From: DATNPH01 sp036703315
GTDB lineage: Bacteria; Cyanobacteriota; Cyanobacteriia; Cyanobacteriales; Coleofasciculaceae
Assembly (NCBI GenBank): GCA_036703315.1
Contig: DATNPH010000080.1
Coordinates: 37,265 to 101,264, forward strand
Reading direction: 5' to 3'
Length of the DNA: 64,000 nucleotides
The notes under the pieces were generated by a model that ran no database searches, was not told the DNA's origin, and saw only the letters and a list, made by a program, of their open reading frames with translations. The position numbers and the translations under genes are program-made. The number at the start of each line of letters is the position of its first letter. Positions within the stretch are counted from its first letter, which is position 1. Positions 44,798 through 55,754 of this stretch are shown piece after piece.

Positions 44798-46117
44798 TTA
44801 TTTTGTCCTGACCGCTACTGACGAGGTTTTTTCCACTTGGTCTAATAAATCCTTGAAATAAACCATAAGTGGCTCTAGAAAGATTGGCGAGTACTCTTCA
44901 TGAACTTGAGGAACCGTTAATCCTCCACCACTGATAAACAGTGTGTCACCAAAGGTTTCTAAAGCCTTGGCATTGATAGAATCAATTAAAAGCTGAGGCA
45001 TTGTCGATTTTTGGTCAGCAATTCTCTTTAGTTCAGCTTCATCTTGTTCTAAAATAGCTTTGAGAGTTCGTTGCTCATCCTCACTCAACTGTTGAGTAAA
45101 GTCAAGCCATTCCTGCCATTCTTCAGGTATCAATATCAAATGAGGCAATACATTATCAACTCGCTGGATGGAAGGGTGAGCTAGAGATGTTTTCTGGTCT
45201 TCAAGTGCTTGAATTTGAGTTTGCAGATTTTGAGACTGGGCTTCTAACTGCTGTTTTCGGATTTCTAACGTCGCTAAAGCTTCATTGAGTCGCTCTTGCT
45301 GCTTCTGTTTCTCTGAAACTTGGTTTTTTAGCTGCTTAAGTTTCGCTTGCAGAGGAGTGAGACTAACTTCAACTTCCTGCTTTTGCTTCTGCAACGGGAA
45401 GAGAACCTGATTTAGTTCTTCCTGGCGTTGCTGTAGTACCTGAATGTGTGTTTGTAAGTCATAAACTTCTCCTCCTAAATCCTGTTTTTTGCCTTCTAGA
45501 GTAGCTAAGTCTTGATTAAGTTGTTTTTGTTGATTCTGCTTTTCTACAAGTTGCCGTTCCAACGGCTCTACTTCACTGCGTAACAGTTTTATGCGAGTTT
45601 CTATTTGCTGGATTTGGACTGATTTCACTGAGATAGATAAATTTAGATCAGCTTGCTGTCTCTCAAGCTGCTGAACTTGCGTTTGCAGGTTATATAGTTG
45701 TCCTTCTTGCTGCTGTTTTTGGTTTTGAGAAATACTTATTTCCTGATAGAGTTCGTTCCTTTGGTGGTGTAGGTCTGAAACTCTGTTAAGTAGGTGGCTG
45801 CGTTCGCTTTGCAAGGCATTGATGCTAGCTTCGATTTGTTGTCTTGTTGATGTTGCAGCATACAGGGATTGATAAAGCTGGTTTTCCTCTTCTTCAAGCT
45901 CTTGAATCTGGTTGAGGAGAGACACTCTAGCCCACTTCTCCTGCTTAAGTCGTCGTTTGTCAACGATGACGACTCCTGCATAAGCAGCAGGGACAGTAAT
46001 TACACCAGCCAGCAGGGCTTTGTTCAAGTCTCGGTTTGCTAGCAGTCCTAGTCCAAAGCTGACACTAAAGGCGACTGAACCGAGAAGAATCTGATTGACT
46101 ACTTTTGTTGATTGCAT
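44798..46117 (-). CDS. Membrane coiled-coil protein with TerB-C-like C-terminus
   Basis: A 439-residue protein. Two hydrophobic segments (about 8-25 and 33-53) are followed by roughly 260 residues of Gln/Leu/Glu heptads (KQNQQKQLNQDLATLEGKK and similar), a long coiled coil. The last 100 residues are globular: IPEEWQEWLDFTQQLSEDE, then MPQLLIDSINAKALETFGD and VHEEYSPIFLEPL, which I judge similar to the TerB-C domain of tellurite-resistance/stress proteins. Role unknown; a membrane scaffold for the neighbouring ATPases is inference. The ATG beginning MQSTKVVNQ is preferred to a TTG 13 codons earlier; neither has a good ribosome site. Confidence 0.7.
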   Translation of the reverse strand: MQSTKVVNQILLGSVAFSVSFGLGLLANRDLNKALLAGVITVPAAYAGVVIVDKRRLKQEKWARVSLLNQIQELEEEENQLYQSLYAATSTRQQIEASINALQSERSHLLNRVSDLHHQRNELYQEISISQNQKQQQEGQLYNLQTQVQQLERQQADLNLSISVKSVQIQQIETRIKLLRSEVEPLERQLVEKQNQQKQLNQDLATLEGKKQDLGGEVYDLQTHIQVLQQRQEELNQVLFPLQKQKQEVEVSLTPLQAKLKQLKNQVSEKQKQQERLNEALATLEIRKQQLEAQSQNLQTQIQALEDQKTSLAHPSIQRVDNVLPHLILIPEEWQEWLDFTQQLSEDEQRTLKAILEQDEAELKRIADQKSTMPQLLIDSINAKALETFGDTLFISGGGLTVPQVHEEYSPIFLEPLMVYFKDLLDQVEKTSSVAVRTK

Positions 46118-46293
46118 ATTGCTAGTTGCGAGCCAAATCAAGAGACTTCCTGCCAAAGCAGATTAGATGCACAGGAGTTTAACACTCTATAGAGGAATTC
46201 CTCATACCTTATCCAAGTTAGCAGTGTTCTGGTTAGACGCCACGAACTAGGCTTACACCGGACTAAGTCCCACGTCCTATCCCTAAACAAGGC

Positions 46294-47688
46294 TTACGAG
46301 GTTGATTGAGAAAGGGCTAATTCCCCTCTAAGGAAGTCGATAAACTGCCGTGCTGTGCGTCCAGAACGTCCATTGTGACGAGTTGCCCATTGCAAAGCAC
46401 GATACTCTAATTCGCTAGGGCTTAGGGAAATTTCTGAGAGTACTGCCAAATGTCGGATAATTTTGAGATAGGTATCTTGGTTGGCTGGCTCAAAGGTAAG
46501 CGTTAAGCCGAAGCGATCGCTAAATGACAGCTTTTCCTGAACCGTATCCCAAGCATGGACTTCGTCACCATCACGAGGACGAGGTCTATCTTCAAAAAAC
46601 TCCCGAACCAAGTGCCGCCGATTGGATGTAGCATACACAACAACGTTTTGCGGTCGAGCCGTTACACTACCTTCCAGGACAACTTTGAGAGCTTTGAAGG
46701 CGTCGTCATCTTCCTCAAACGAGAGGTCATCGACAAAGATAATGAATTTCTGAGGAACATCCCGCAGTTGCTCTACAATTTTCGGCAGGTCTTTCAAGTC
46801 AGACTTAGCCACCTCTATCAGCCGCAAACCGCTTGTTGGGCGTAGCCCTTCCCGAAGGGTAGCAAAGCTATCACCGTTAGGCGAGTCGCTATACTTGTTC
46901 AACAACCCCTTCACTAAAGAAGATTTGCCAGTACCACGACTCCCATAGAGTAAGACATGTAGGGAGGAGTACCCAGCGAGTAAAAACTCTGTATTCTTAA
47001 CCAAAGCCTCTTTCTGGGACTCATAACCCACCAGTTCAGTTAACTGGACAGGATCAGGATGAGCAATACCATTTAACTTTTCTGACTGCCAACGGAAGGC
47101 ACGATATTGGGCAAATAGCCCCGTACCAAATTCTTGGTAATAATCAGCTAAGACTTCCACAGCATCTGCCCAGTTTTCTAGCTGTTGCAGCTTTTCTCGA
47201 AGTATCTGCTCCTTTGCCGAATAACGGCTTAGAGGAGCAATGCCTGGCACTGCTACATCCTGTTCCTGATGCCAAGGAATCGGTGCAACAGGCAGTTGGG
47301 ATATCTGTTGTACCCAATCGCTCAGTTGCTCACTTCTACACTTATAAAGGATATGTAAGGCTTGCAAGTCACTCCGTGCGGCAGTGATTAGAGCGGAGGG
47401 CAAATTCGCCAGAGGGGTTAATTGAGCTTGTTGGGTAAAGGGATTATCGTTTCTAAGGATTTGCGTTAGCAGGTAGTCTTGCCAGCTTTGATTGCGACGC
47501 GCTAGGGCTTGAAACCACCTACCGTAGGCATACAAGCAATTCAATCCTTCCGGATCGCCGTGACGGAGAGCTTGCAGTAGGTTAACAAACGCTTCACCAA
47601 CTTCTCCACCCAGGACAGATTGATAGAGCAACAGGGATGCGGCTTGGTGTCGGAGCACTTGAATCGAGGCAGCAACTGTGGTAGACAT
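46294..47688 (-). CDS. DUF815-family AAA+ ATPase
   Basis: A 464-residue AAA+ ATPase of the DUF815 family. Walker A is YGSRGTGKSS (Lys255), Walker B FIIFVDDLSFEEDD, sensor I YATSNRRHLV, and the C-terminal lid ends RTARQFIDFLRGEL. The N-terminal 200 residues are helical and cyanobacterial-specific. The family is widespread and of unknown function; the DDLSFEEDD acidic Walker B is typical. It lies 177 bases upstream of the TerB-C-like gene on the same strand and may be the first gene of the series, but the gap permits independent transcription. Confidence 0.88.
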   Translation of the reverse strand: MSTTVAASIQVLRHQAASLLLYQSVLGGEVGEAFVNLLQALRHGDPEGLNCLYAYGRWFQALARRNQSWQDYLLTQILRNDNPFTQQAQLTPLANLPSALITAARSDLQALHILYKCRSEQLSDWVQQISQLPVAPIPWHQEQDVAVPGIAPLSRYSAKEQILREKLQQLENWADAVEVLADYYQEFGTGLFAQYRAFRWQSEKLNGIAHPDPVQLTELVGYESQKEALVKNTEFLLAGYSSLHVLLYGSRGTGKSSLVKGLLNKYSDSPNGDSFATLREGLRPTSGLRLIEVAKSDLKDLPKIVEQLRDVPQKFIIFVDDLSFEEDDDAFKALKVVLEGSVTARPQNVVVYATSNRRHLVREFFEDRPRPRDGDEVHAWDTVQEKLSFSDRFGLTLTFEPANQDTYLKIIRHLAVLSEISLSPSELEYRALQWATRHNGRSGRTARQFIDFLRGELALSQSTS

Positions 47689-48548
47689 TAATAGGCGATC
47701 GCTTCGGCTAGAGCGTAGTTGACGTGTGAGCTACTAAACATCTAGTTTGCATACAGTTATCTTAATTTTAGCTATTAACTTTTAAAGCTATTTTGACTGG
47801 CAAGCTATTGAGGAAAATCAACGGCTCTTGCCCACGAGTTACCATTGCAAAATTCTCAAATTTTAGCAGGTGATTGGGTATGTGATGTGCTCATCACTTC
47901 ACCACCTTATTCCAGTAGGCTGTCTTCTTAGTGAGTTAGCCATTGAGATGGGTTTCTGTAAGCATTTTCATTTAAGTTAACCTAGGTGATTAGGTTTGGC
48001 GTCCCCTAGGAGTGCGATCGCGGCATTGCACATCCTAAGATGATTTCTCGACTTGAAAGCTCAGCTCAGACCTACCAGGTAGAGGCAAAATACCTGAATG
48101 AGTATTTGTACTTCACCATATCTTCATACGACTTTTACTCGTCTGATTACAAAAATGACTTCATTAAAGTCAGTCTTTTTGCACAGAAAAGTTCCAATTT
48201 ATCGTTGATTTTACTAGGTTCTATCGCTTAACAGCTATTTCTCCAGCAGCCGTTTTACTAATTTTTAGTGTCAATTCCTATAGTTATCTATTGTGTTTTT
48301 TCACTGAAGCTTCTGTAAAGGTACTAGTTTTCACATAACCCAGTAGATTAGGCTTCAATCATTGCGGGGAATACCAAACCACGCACTCATGTCTACCATC
48401 GATCGCTCGTCTTTCGATGTCTTCACTACCAACTACCGTAACTGACACAACTACTATCCAGAATCTCTCCACGCAGAGACTTCTAGTGCTCACTTGCGCC
48501 TAGAGAGATTGTCAAATTACTAAAACCTCTAGCAACTTTAACAGAAAC
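47689..48548. other. Long spacer without recognised gene
   Basis: About 860 bases between divergent genes. A 63-codon plus-strand frame at 48040-48231 has no ribosome site and no recognisable sequence and is not called. No strong repeats seen. Confidence 0.45.
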
Positions 48549-49106
48549 ATGACAAGCAACATCGTCAAAAGCTCCTCAGTCAAAACAGCAGGCACAGACC
48601 TGAGCTTGACCACGATAGAAGCTAACGTAACACAAGCTGCCACCGTTACCTATGACTTCATAGTCAATGTAACCTCTGGCTGTTTATCTGGAAAACAGTT
48701 TGAGGGATATTTCAGCTATGATAGCTCGACTCTAAGGGGAATAGGGAGCGAGGAGGTTGGAGCCCAGGAGGGATTGTCTATCAATTTTGAGTTCTTGGAT
48801 GTACTTTATACAGAAGCCAACGATCTTGATTTTTCTTTATATCCCCGATTATTGTTTGAAGATGGGAATTTAGCAGGATTAGATTTTGAAGCTTTTAATA
48901 ATGGAGTAAGCTACCAGATTATTAGAGATTTTGGTAATAGAAGTTCCTTTTTTTCGTATCTACTCCAAGAGGGAGAAACGACGAGAGCTGGAAGTGGCAG
49001 TGTGACGTACATTTTGCGGAAAGATTCTTCTACGCCCGTTCCAGAGCCTAATCTTATTGAGGAGTTGAATGTCCTTGATTTCGACTGGCTCTTGGAGCAG
49101 AAGTAA
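48549..49106 (+). CDS. PEP-CTERM-like protein without membrane anchor
   Basis: A 185-residue protein resembling cyanobacterial PEP-CTERM proteins: the segment TYDFIVNVTSGCLSGKQF with GYFSYDSSTLRG is the usual SG-x-L-x-G-x-x-F-x-G-x-FSYD core, and near the end PVPEP appears. But the expected hydrophobic helix and terminal Arg cluster after PEP are replaced by an acidic tail (LNVLDFDWLLEQK), and the N-terminus has no signal peptide. Both sorting signals are thus lost, so the product may stay in the cytoplasm or the gene may be decaying. Function of the family: exported, often glycosylated surface proteins. Confidence 0.7.
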   Translation: MTSNIVKSSSVKTAGTDLSLTTIEANVTQAATVTYDFIVNVTSGCLSGKQFEGYFSYDSSTLRGIGSEEVGAQEGLSINFEFLDVLYTEANDLDFSLYPRLLFEDGNLAGLDFEAFNNGVSYQIIRDFGNRSSFFSYLLQEGETTRAGSGSVTYILRKDSSTPVPEPNLIEELNVLDFDWLLEQK

Positions 49107-49358
49107 GCTGCACAAATTGCCTCGAGTTAAAAAGATACAAGATACCGTTGGTTAATTCACTCAAAAAACGACCCCTCTCCCAACCTCTCACAGGTGCAGA
49201 TTTTTTACACTTGGGTTAGGAAAGGGATAAGGCAGACAGGGAAGGAAAAGCTAATTTTTTCGTTCATTCAATAGTCCGTACTCACGGCTTCGTGAAAAAC
49301 CTACCCTTGATAAGACCCCTAACCCCTCCCCGCCACCTCCCTGATTCCCCCCGCAAGT

Positions 49359-49538
49359 GCAGGGCTGTTTCATTCTCTCAAAGCGTTCATCCGCCCGGGG
49401 TTGAAACCCCTGTCTCCTAGCTCAAGCCCTCGCTCAGAGGACAAAGAATTAGTAGTTGAGTCGTCTTTAGAGGACTTGGGCTATCAGATGAGGGAATTAA
49501 GCCCCTGGCAGGTTTGGAGGAGAATCAAACAGCCCTGC
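49359..49538. mobile_element. MITE-like element with 19-bp terminal inverted repeats
   Basis: GCAGGGCTGTTTCATTCTC (49359-49377) is repeated in reverse complement, with one mismatch, at 49520-49538, giving a 180-base non-coding element. Inside are GGGGTTGAAACCCC and a pair of complementary CTCAAGCCC/GACTTGGGC-like words, so the whole can fold. The inner part resembles 18590-18642. No transposase is present; it would need one in trans. Confidence 0.65.
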
Positions 49539-49608
49539 TATTAACAGGCGGAGTAAATAAATCTCAAATTAGCTGGTCAATCAACAACTTCCAGATGCAG
49601 CCTTCATT

Positions 49609-51714
<2,106 letters not shown>

Positions 51715-51979
51715 TAGTAATGTTGAGTTTCGGATATTTAAGCTAAATCGCTATTAATCTAATCGGCTATCCTGATACTCAGCAGTGATCCCAGTGCATT
51801 GGAATAGCGTTTAGGAACAATTCAGTGAGCTGGCAAGTAGCACTTGCTTACACGCCTCATTCCGATCAACCCAGGTATTCACTGCTGATATCGGTATATC
51901 ACTCTATTAATTATCGAGAAGATTTACTGAGGTGGCACATCGGTTAACCGTAACCCTTCAGTGAAGTTCGCCACCCTCC

Positions 51980-52411
51980 TCAACTGCGCTTGAGCAGAGC
52001 AGAGACGCGGTCTTTTACGCCCAGAAGTGTTGATTGAATCAAGTTTCCAGCCGTTGCTTTGGGACGAGTTGCTAGCTCAATTGGCTCATCCTTAAATTCC
52101 TTGAGCCGATAGCCGTATTCCAACTGACCTTGGTACTTACGTAGTTTAGGGATCACGCGGAAAACTCCCTTGAGCAACTCTTCTTCTTGCTCGAACAGAG
52201 CTTGGTTAATCAGACTACTACGATTCACGGTCATCGAACCAGCTGGTAACCAGTTTGCCTGTCCCTGGATACGCACATATATATTGAATTCGGGCAACCC
52301 TGACTTCTTCATCTCTTCGTGCTTCCGTGACGCGGCTACCCGTTTCGCTTTGTTTTTCTTCGCTGTCTGCTTCTGCGCTTCAACCTTGCCGAATCCGATT
52401 TGGGTTGCCAT
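51980..52411 (-). CDS. HHL1-like conserved cyanobacterial protein
   Basis: A 143-residue protein with a basic, Lys/Ala-rich N-terminus (KKNKAKRVAASRKHEEMKK) and a globular part: GLPEFNIYVRIQGQANWLPAGSMTVNR, then LFEQEEELLKGVFRVIPKL and LEYGYRLKEFKDEPIELA. This pattern is that of cyanobacterial homologues of plant HHL1, a thylakoid protein linked to photosystem II repair under high light. The plant membrane segment is not evident here. GGGAG lies upstream of the ATG. The assignment is from recognition of the pattern, not from a search. Confidence 0.7.
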   Translation of the reverse strand: MATQIGFGKVEAQKQTAKKNKAKRVAASRKHEEMKKSGLPEFNIYVRIQGQANWLPAGSMTVNRSSLINQALFEQEEELLKGVFRVIPKLRKYQGQLEYGYRLKEFKDEPIELATRPKATAGNLIQSTLLGVKDRVSALLKRS

Positions 52412-53205
52412 AACGATTACTCCCTTACTTTCTTAACATAAGTTTACACTATTTTAATCAATGTCTTGAAGCCTGGAAACAACACGAGACAATTCAGGCT
52501 GGACTCAACGGCATGAAGTGCGATCGCATTTCTCAGTTCTTGAGGTGCTACACGATTCAACCGCGCCTCAACAGAAGGATACAAAATCCTTGAATTGACA
52601 CTGATCCCCCCTGTTGTCGGTTTGAAGGTAACGGTAACTGACAGGGGTTTCAATACCCTTGTGCTTCCTGACTCATTAGAAAACACATGTCAGCGGCAAG
52701 GCTTATAGGAGTTCTAACTAACTCTCACTGACATAACTACTTTTAATTAAAATAAATAATTTTAATCTACAGACTCAGTTTGTTAATAATTCGATTGTCG
52801 AAAAACTTTGCTGAATTTTGTTATACTTTTTGCTTATATCCAACTTAAGTAATAGTTCCATTACTGGCTTACGTACAAACTTATCCCTTCGGGTACTGGT
52901 ACCTTTACAATTCAGAACCCATATTAGATATAGTTACTTCAGATAATAGCCATTAGAAATTCCTGGGGTTACTAAATACAAGCTTTGCTTCTTATTACTT
53001 AGAATAAGAGTATCAAAGCAAATCCTTCGTGCTAACCCGGTATTAGCTAAGGACTAAATTGCAAGGCTGAAAAAGCTACACCACCTCGATTTGTATGCTG
53101 CTTGTAAGCCTTACCTATCGATAGCGTATAGTTTTGCTTACTGATGAGTTGTTGAATTCAACACTCTACATTGTCAAAGGGTTGACCTAACAAGAGGATA
53201 AACTG
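52412..53205. other. AT-rich spacer
   Basis: About 790 bases between divergent genes, very AT-rich around 52730-53000. It should hold promoters on both sides. No gene or strong repeat recognised. Confidence 0.45.
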
Positions 53206-53571
53206 ATGAGCAGTATTGTGGAAAAAAATTCCAATACCTTAGCTAAAGTAGTTACAACATATCGAGAAAATTTCCAATTAGTTCAAGGTAATCAATTACC
53301 TAAATTTTCATTCAACTTATTGCAATCATTACGTCAATGGCTAGATGGAATTGAGATTCACGATGCTGAGCTTGCTAGGTTTCTCTCTAATGTGATCCCA
53401 GCTCAATGTCCTTTTGAGCGTGATATTAAACTATTCGGTCGCAAGGTAGGACATATTCCCCCCCTATGCAAATTGAATCCATTCTACGAGCAACTCGTTG
53501 GACTGCGTTTTCGTGCTCTCTGTTTCTTGGCGGATCACTGTAGTGAGGATATTCAATCCTACTGCTCTTGA
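53206..53571 (+). CDS. Mo-dependent nitrogenase C-terminal-like protein (paralogue 1)
   Basis: A 121-residue protein. Residues about 40-120 match the family named after the Mo-dependent nitrogenase C-terminus: QWLDGIEIHDAELARFLS, PAQCPFERDIKLFG and IPPLCKLNPFYEQLVGLRF, with conserved Cys in AQCPFE and PPLCK. Despite the family name, such small proteins are common in cyanobacteria without nearby nif genes, and none is seen here. Function unknown. AGAGGA lies 9-12 bases before the ATG. A close relative lies 1.5 kb downstream, with a deacetylase gene between. Confidence 0.85.
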   Translation: MSSIVEKNSNTLAKVVTTYRENFQLVQGNQLPKFSFNLLQSLRQWLDGIEIHDAELARFLSNVIPAQCPFERDIKLFGRKVGHIPPLCKLNPFYEQLVGLRFRALCFLADHCSEDIQSYCS

Positions 53572-53800
53572 TGATTAGTCATTGCTTATGGATCATTGTG
53601 GTAGCTCATGAACCATGAATTTAAGCGATCGGCGAGATTAGGATCTCAGCAATTACTCAATCGAGAAGAGTAATTAAGCTGTCGCGCCTAAAACTTACAT
53701 TGTCGCAGTCGCTAAAAGTCTCAACACTATTGGGTTAGAGCATTTTAACCTTTGAATTGCTTATCAAGGGTAAACCACGTTCGCTTGGAGATTCCATACA

Positions 53801-54649
53801 TTATCTTTTTTCAGCTTTCACACTTGCGTTGACTGTATCTTGGAGTTCTTGGTCTTGCATCTGGAGCAGTTCAGGCACACTTACAAATATGTAGCCCCGC
53901 TCTTTGAGTTTGTGAATGATTGTTGGTAGAGCCTGTACGGTTCTTGAGCGATCGCCTCCGCCATCATGCATTAACACAATTGCTCCTGGCTTAGCATTTT
54001 TCAGTACCTGATTCACTAACCCTTCCACAGAGGCACGACTCCCGCGCCAGTCGCCTGCATCAACTGACCACAGTACAACTACATCTTTTTCCTTAAGGGC
54101 ATAATCGGCTAACCCATTGTAGAGAAAACCATTTGGGGGACGAAACAGGGAAGTTTTCACACCAGTGGTTTTATAGAAGAATGCTGCTGTGTCAAGAATT
54201 TCGCGGGATGCCGTAAATTCATTCATCACGCGACGCCAGTGATGCCAGGTATGGTTGCCAAGAGCATGACCATCGGCGACGATTTGTTGTCCGATTTGGG
54301 GGAACTTTTGGAGATTGTTCCCAATCAAGAAGAACGTTGCCTTGATTTGATTTTCCTTGAGGATGGAAAGGATTTGAGGTGTTGTAGTGGGGTTCGGACC
54401 ATCATCAAAGGTAAGAGCGATCGCTTTGTTTTCGCTGCTCAGCTTTACCTGTTTAATAACTTTTCCCTGAAACCTTTGCGCTACTGAAAAGGTAATGTAC
54501 TGCTGTAGCGGTTGGGTAACGGAGGGAATAACTGCTTGCTGCGCTGGCGCTTTCATTGGTATCAGCAGATCGAAAAGAAGACTACACACAGCAGCCATGC
54601 CAGCAAGTAAGATTCTGCGTTGCCAAATTAAATATTTTTGTTTTAGCAC
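53801..54649 (-). CDS. Polysaccharide deacetylase (NodB/CE4)
   Basis: A 282-residue exported enzyme. The N-terminus has a signal/anchor (RRILLAGMAAVCSLLFDLL). The NodB domain (about 70-265) has motif 1 ALTFDDGPN (catalytic and metal Asp), motif 2 HTWHHW (metal His pair), motif 3 LFRPPNG, motif 4 VDAGDW and motif 5 IVLMHDGGG. It should remove N-acetyl groups from peptidoglycan or an exopolysaccharide. The start appears to be GTG; an AGGA lies very close upstream, so the exact start is uncertain. It is convergent with the Mo-nitrogenase-C-like gene on its left. Confidence 0.93.
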   Translation of the reverse strand: MLKQKYLIWQRRILLAGMAAVCSLLFDLLIPMKAPAQQAVIPSVTQPLQQYITFSVAQRFQGKVIKQVKLSSENKAIALTFDDGPNPTTTPQILSILKENQIKATFFLIGNNLQKFPQIGQQIVADGHALGNHTWHHWRRVMNEFTASREILDTAAFFYKTTGVKTSLFRPPNGFLYNGLADYALKEKDVVVLWSVDAGDWRGSRASVEGLVNQVLKNAKPGAIVLMHDGGGDRSRTVQALPTIIHKLKERGYIFVSVPELLQMQDQELQDTVNASVKAEKR

Positions 54650-55072
54650 GTCCTAAGGTATCAAATCTATACCCTAAGATAGATGAACTTTGTGAATTAA
54701 TTGTGAAAATACTCTTTTTGTAAGTCCCAAAACCGTTAATAGCTTATAGGAACAGAGAAACGGGAGCATACGCTAACCTCTTAGGCGTCACCTCAGAACG
54801 AATATTTAGTAGCTTATCTATAAATAACTTTAGGGGCTTGTAACCAATTATAGGATTGGCTTTCCGGTTCTCCGAACCCCTAGCCCCCAACCCCCTTCTC
54901 GGTCTTTTCATCAAAGCTTTATCAGTACCTTGAGCTTTCTTATTCATACCTTTACCCAAGGCTTCATTGCGCTTCGTATCGTTGTAAGTAGAAGCAGTCA
55001 AGAAAAATCAGCAGTGATGTGATAACGCAAGCGCTGCAAACGAGAAGCAGATCGTTTCCTTGGAGTAGAGCT
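54650..55072. other. Spacer between deacetylase and second Mo-nitrogenase-C-like gene
   Basis: About 420 bases with no gene recognised. The minus-strand frame at 54744-55001 looks like chance: it has no ribosome site and encodes a very basic, low-complexity peptide. AT-rich near 54690-54720, probably the deacetylase promoter. Confidence 0.45.
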
Positions 55073-55429
55073 ATGATTAGGAACAATACAAAAAGCAGCC
55101 CGCTCTCCAATTCAGCATTAGTTGAGCAGCCTATCCACTCAGCCAAGAGCCATCGACTGCGTAAGAAACGTCTTGATTTACTGCAACCTGTGCGCCAATG
55201 GCTTGATGAAGTAGATGTTCACGATCCCAAGCTAGCTCGATTTCTCTCCAAAGTTATTCCAGCTCAATGTCCGTTCGAGCGCGATATTAAACTCTTCGGT
55301 CACCTAGTCGCGCACATTCCACCACTGTGCAAGCTCAATCCTCTCTACGATCAATTAATCGGCTTGCGTTTCCGTGCCCTTTGTTACCTGGTTGATCAGT
55401 GTGGTGAGGATATCCAATCTTACGCTTGA
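55073..55429 (+). CDS. Mo-dependent nitrogenase C-terminal-like protein (paralogue 2)
   Basis: A 118-residue paralogue of the protein encoded at 53206-53571. The C-terminal 80 residues are nearly the same (QWLDEVDVHDPKLARFLSK, PAQCPFERDIKLFG, IPPLCKLNPLYDQLIGLRF); the N-terminal 35 differ and are Ser/Asn-rich. The ATG has TGGAGTAGAGCT upstream, a good ribosome site; a GTG at 55019 is therefore less likely. Unknown function; duplication within the locus is evident. Confidence 0.85.
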   Translation: MIRNNTKSSPLSNSALVEQPIHSAKSHRLRKKRLDLLQPVRQWLDEVDVHDPKLARFLSKVIPAQCPFERDIKLFGHLVAHIPPLCKLNPLYDQLIGLRFRALCYLVDQCGEDIQSYA

Positions 55430-55754
55430 GAGGACTAGAACGTTGGTTCAGCAATATAGCAATTAGCAATTGAGTGCAATACAAGATGTTGTAGGAGCGC
55501 ACAGCTGTGCGCTCCTATCGCCTATGCTCTTTCCGAAAAGGCACAGGAAAAAACGAAAAAATAGGAGGTTTGATGCCTCCTATCTGTATCACTCACCGGA
55601 CTTACACTTAACCTGATTGCGAAATTAGGAATCCTCTCTTTGAGCTGTTAAATTGCGTGGAGAGGATTTCAATGGACGCGGGGATGTCTGCGGGAAGTTT
55701 GTTCACTTCTCTACGTCTTTAGAGCCCACGCCTTCGCGTGTTCTTTGATTAACC
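55430..55754. other. Spacer with long palindrome
   Basis: About 325 bases with no gene. It carries the 26-bp palindrome listed separately and, at 55565-55585, AGGAGGTTTGATGCCTCCT, a small hairpin (AGGAGG/CCTCCT) that may end the upstream transcript. Confidence 0.5.
55492..55517. repeat. Perfect 26-bp palindrome
   Basis: The arm TAGGAGCGCACAG is followed directly by its exact reverse complement. Palindromes of the form GTAGGAGCGCA...TGCGCTCCTAC are widely dispersed in cyanobacterial spacers. No T-tract follows. As RNA it would form a very stable stem of about 11 pairs. Confidence 0.85.

Noticed and set aside
52444..52686. 80-codon minus-strand frame
   Set aside because: No start signals or family similarity; composition like non-coding DNA.
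53206..53571. Part of a nitrogenase operon
   Set aside because: Only the small C-terminal-like domain is present and no nif gene is in the window.
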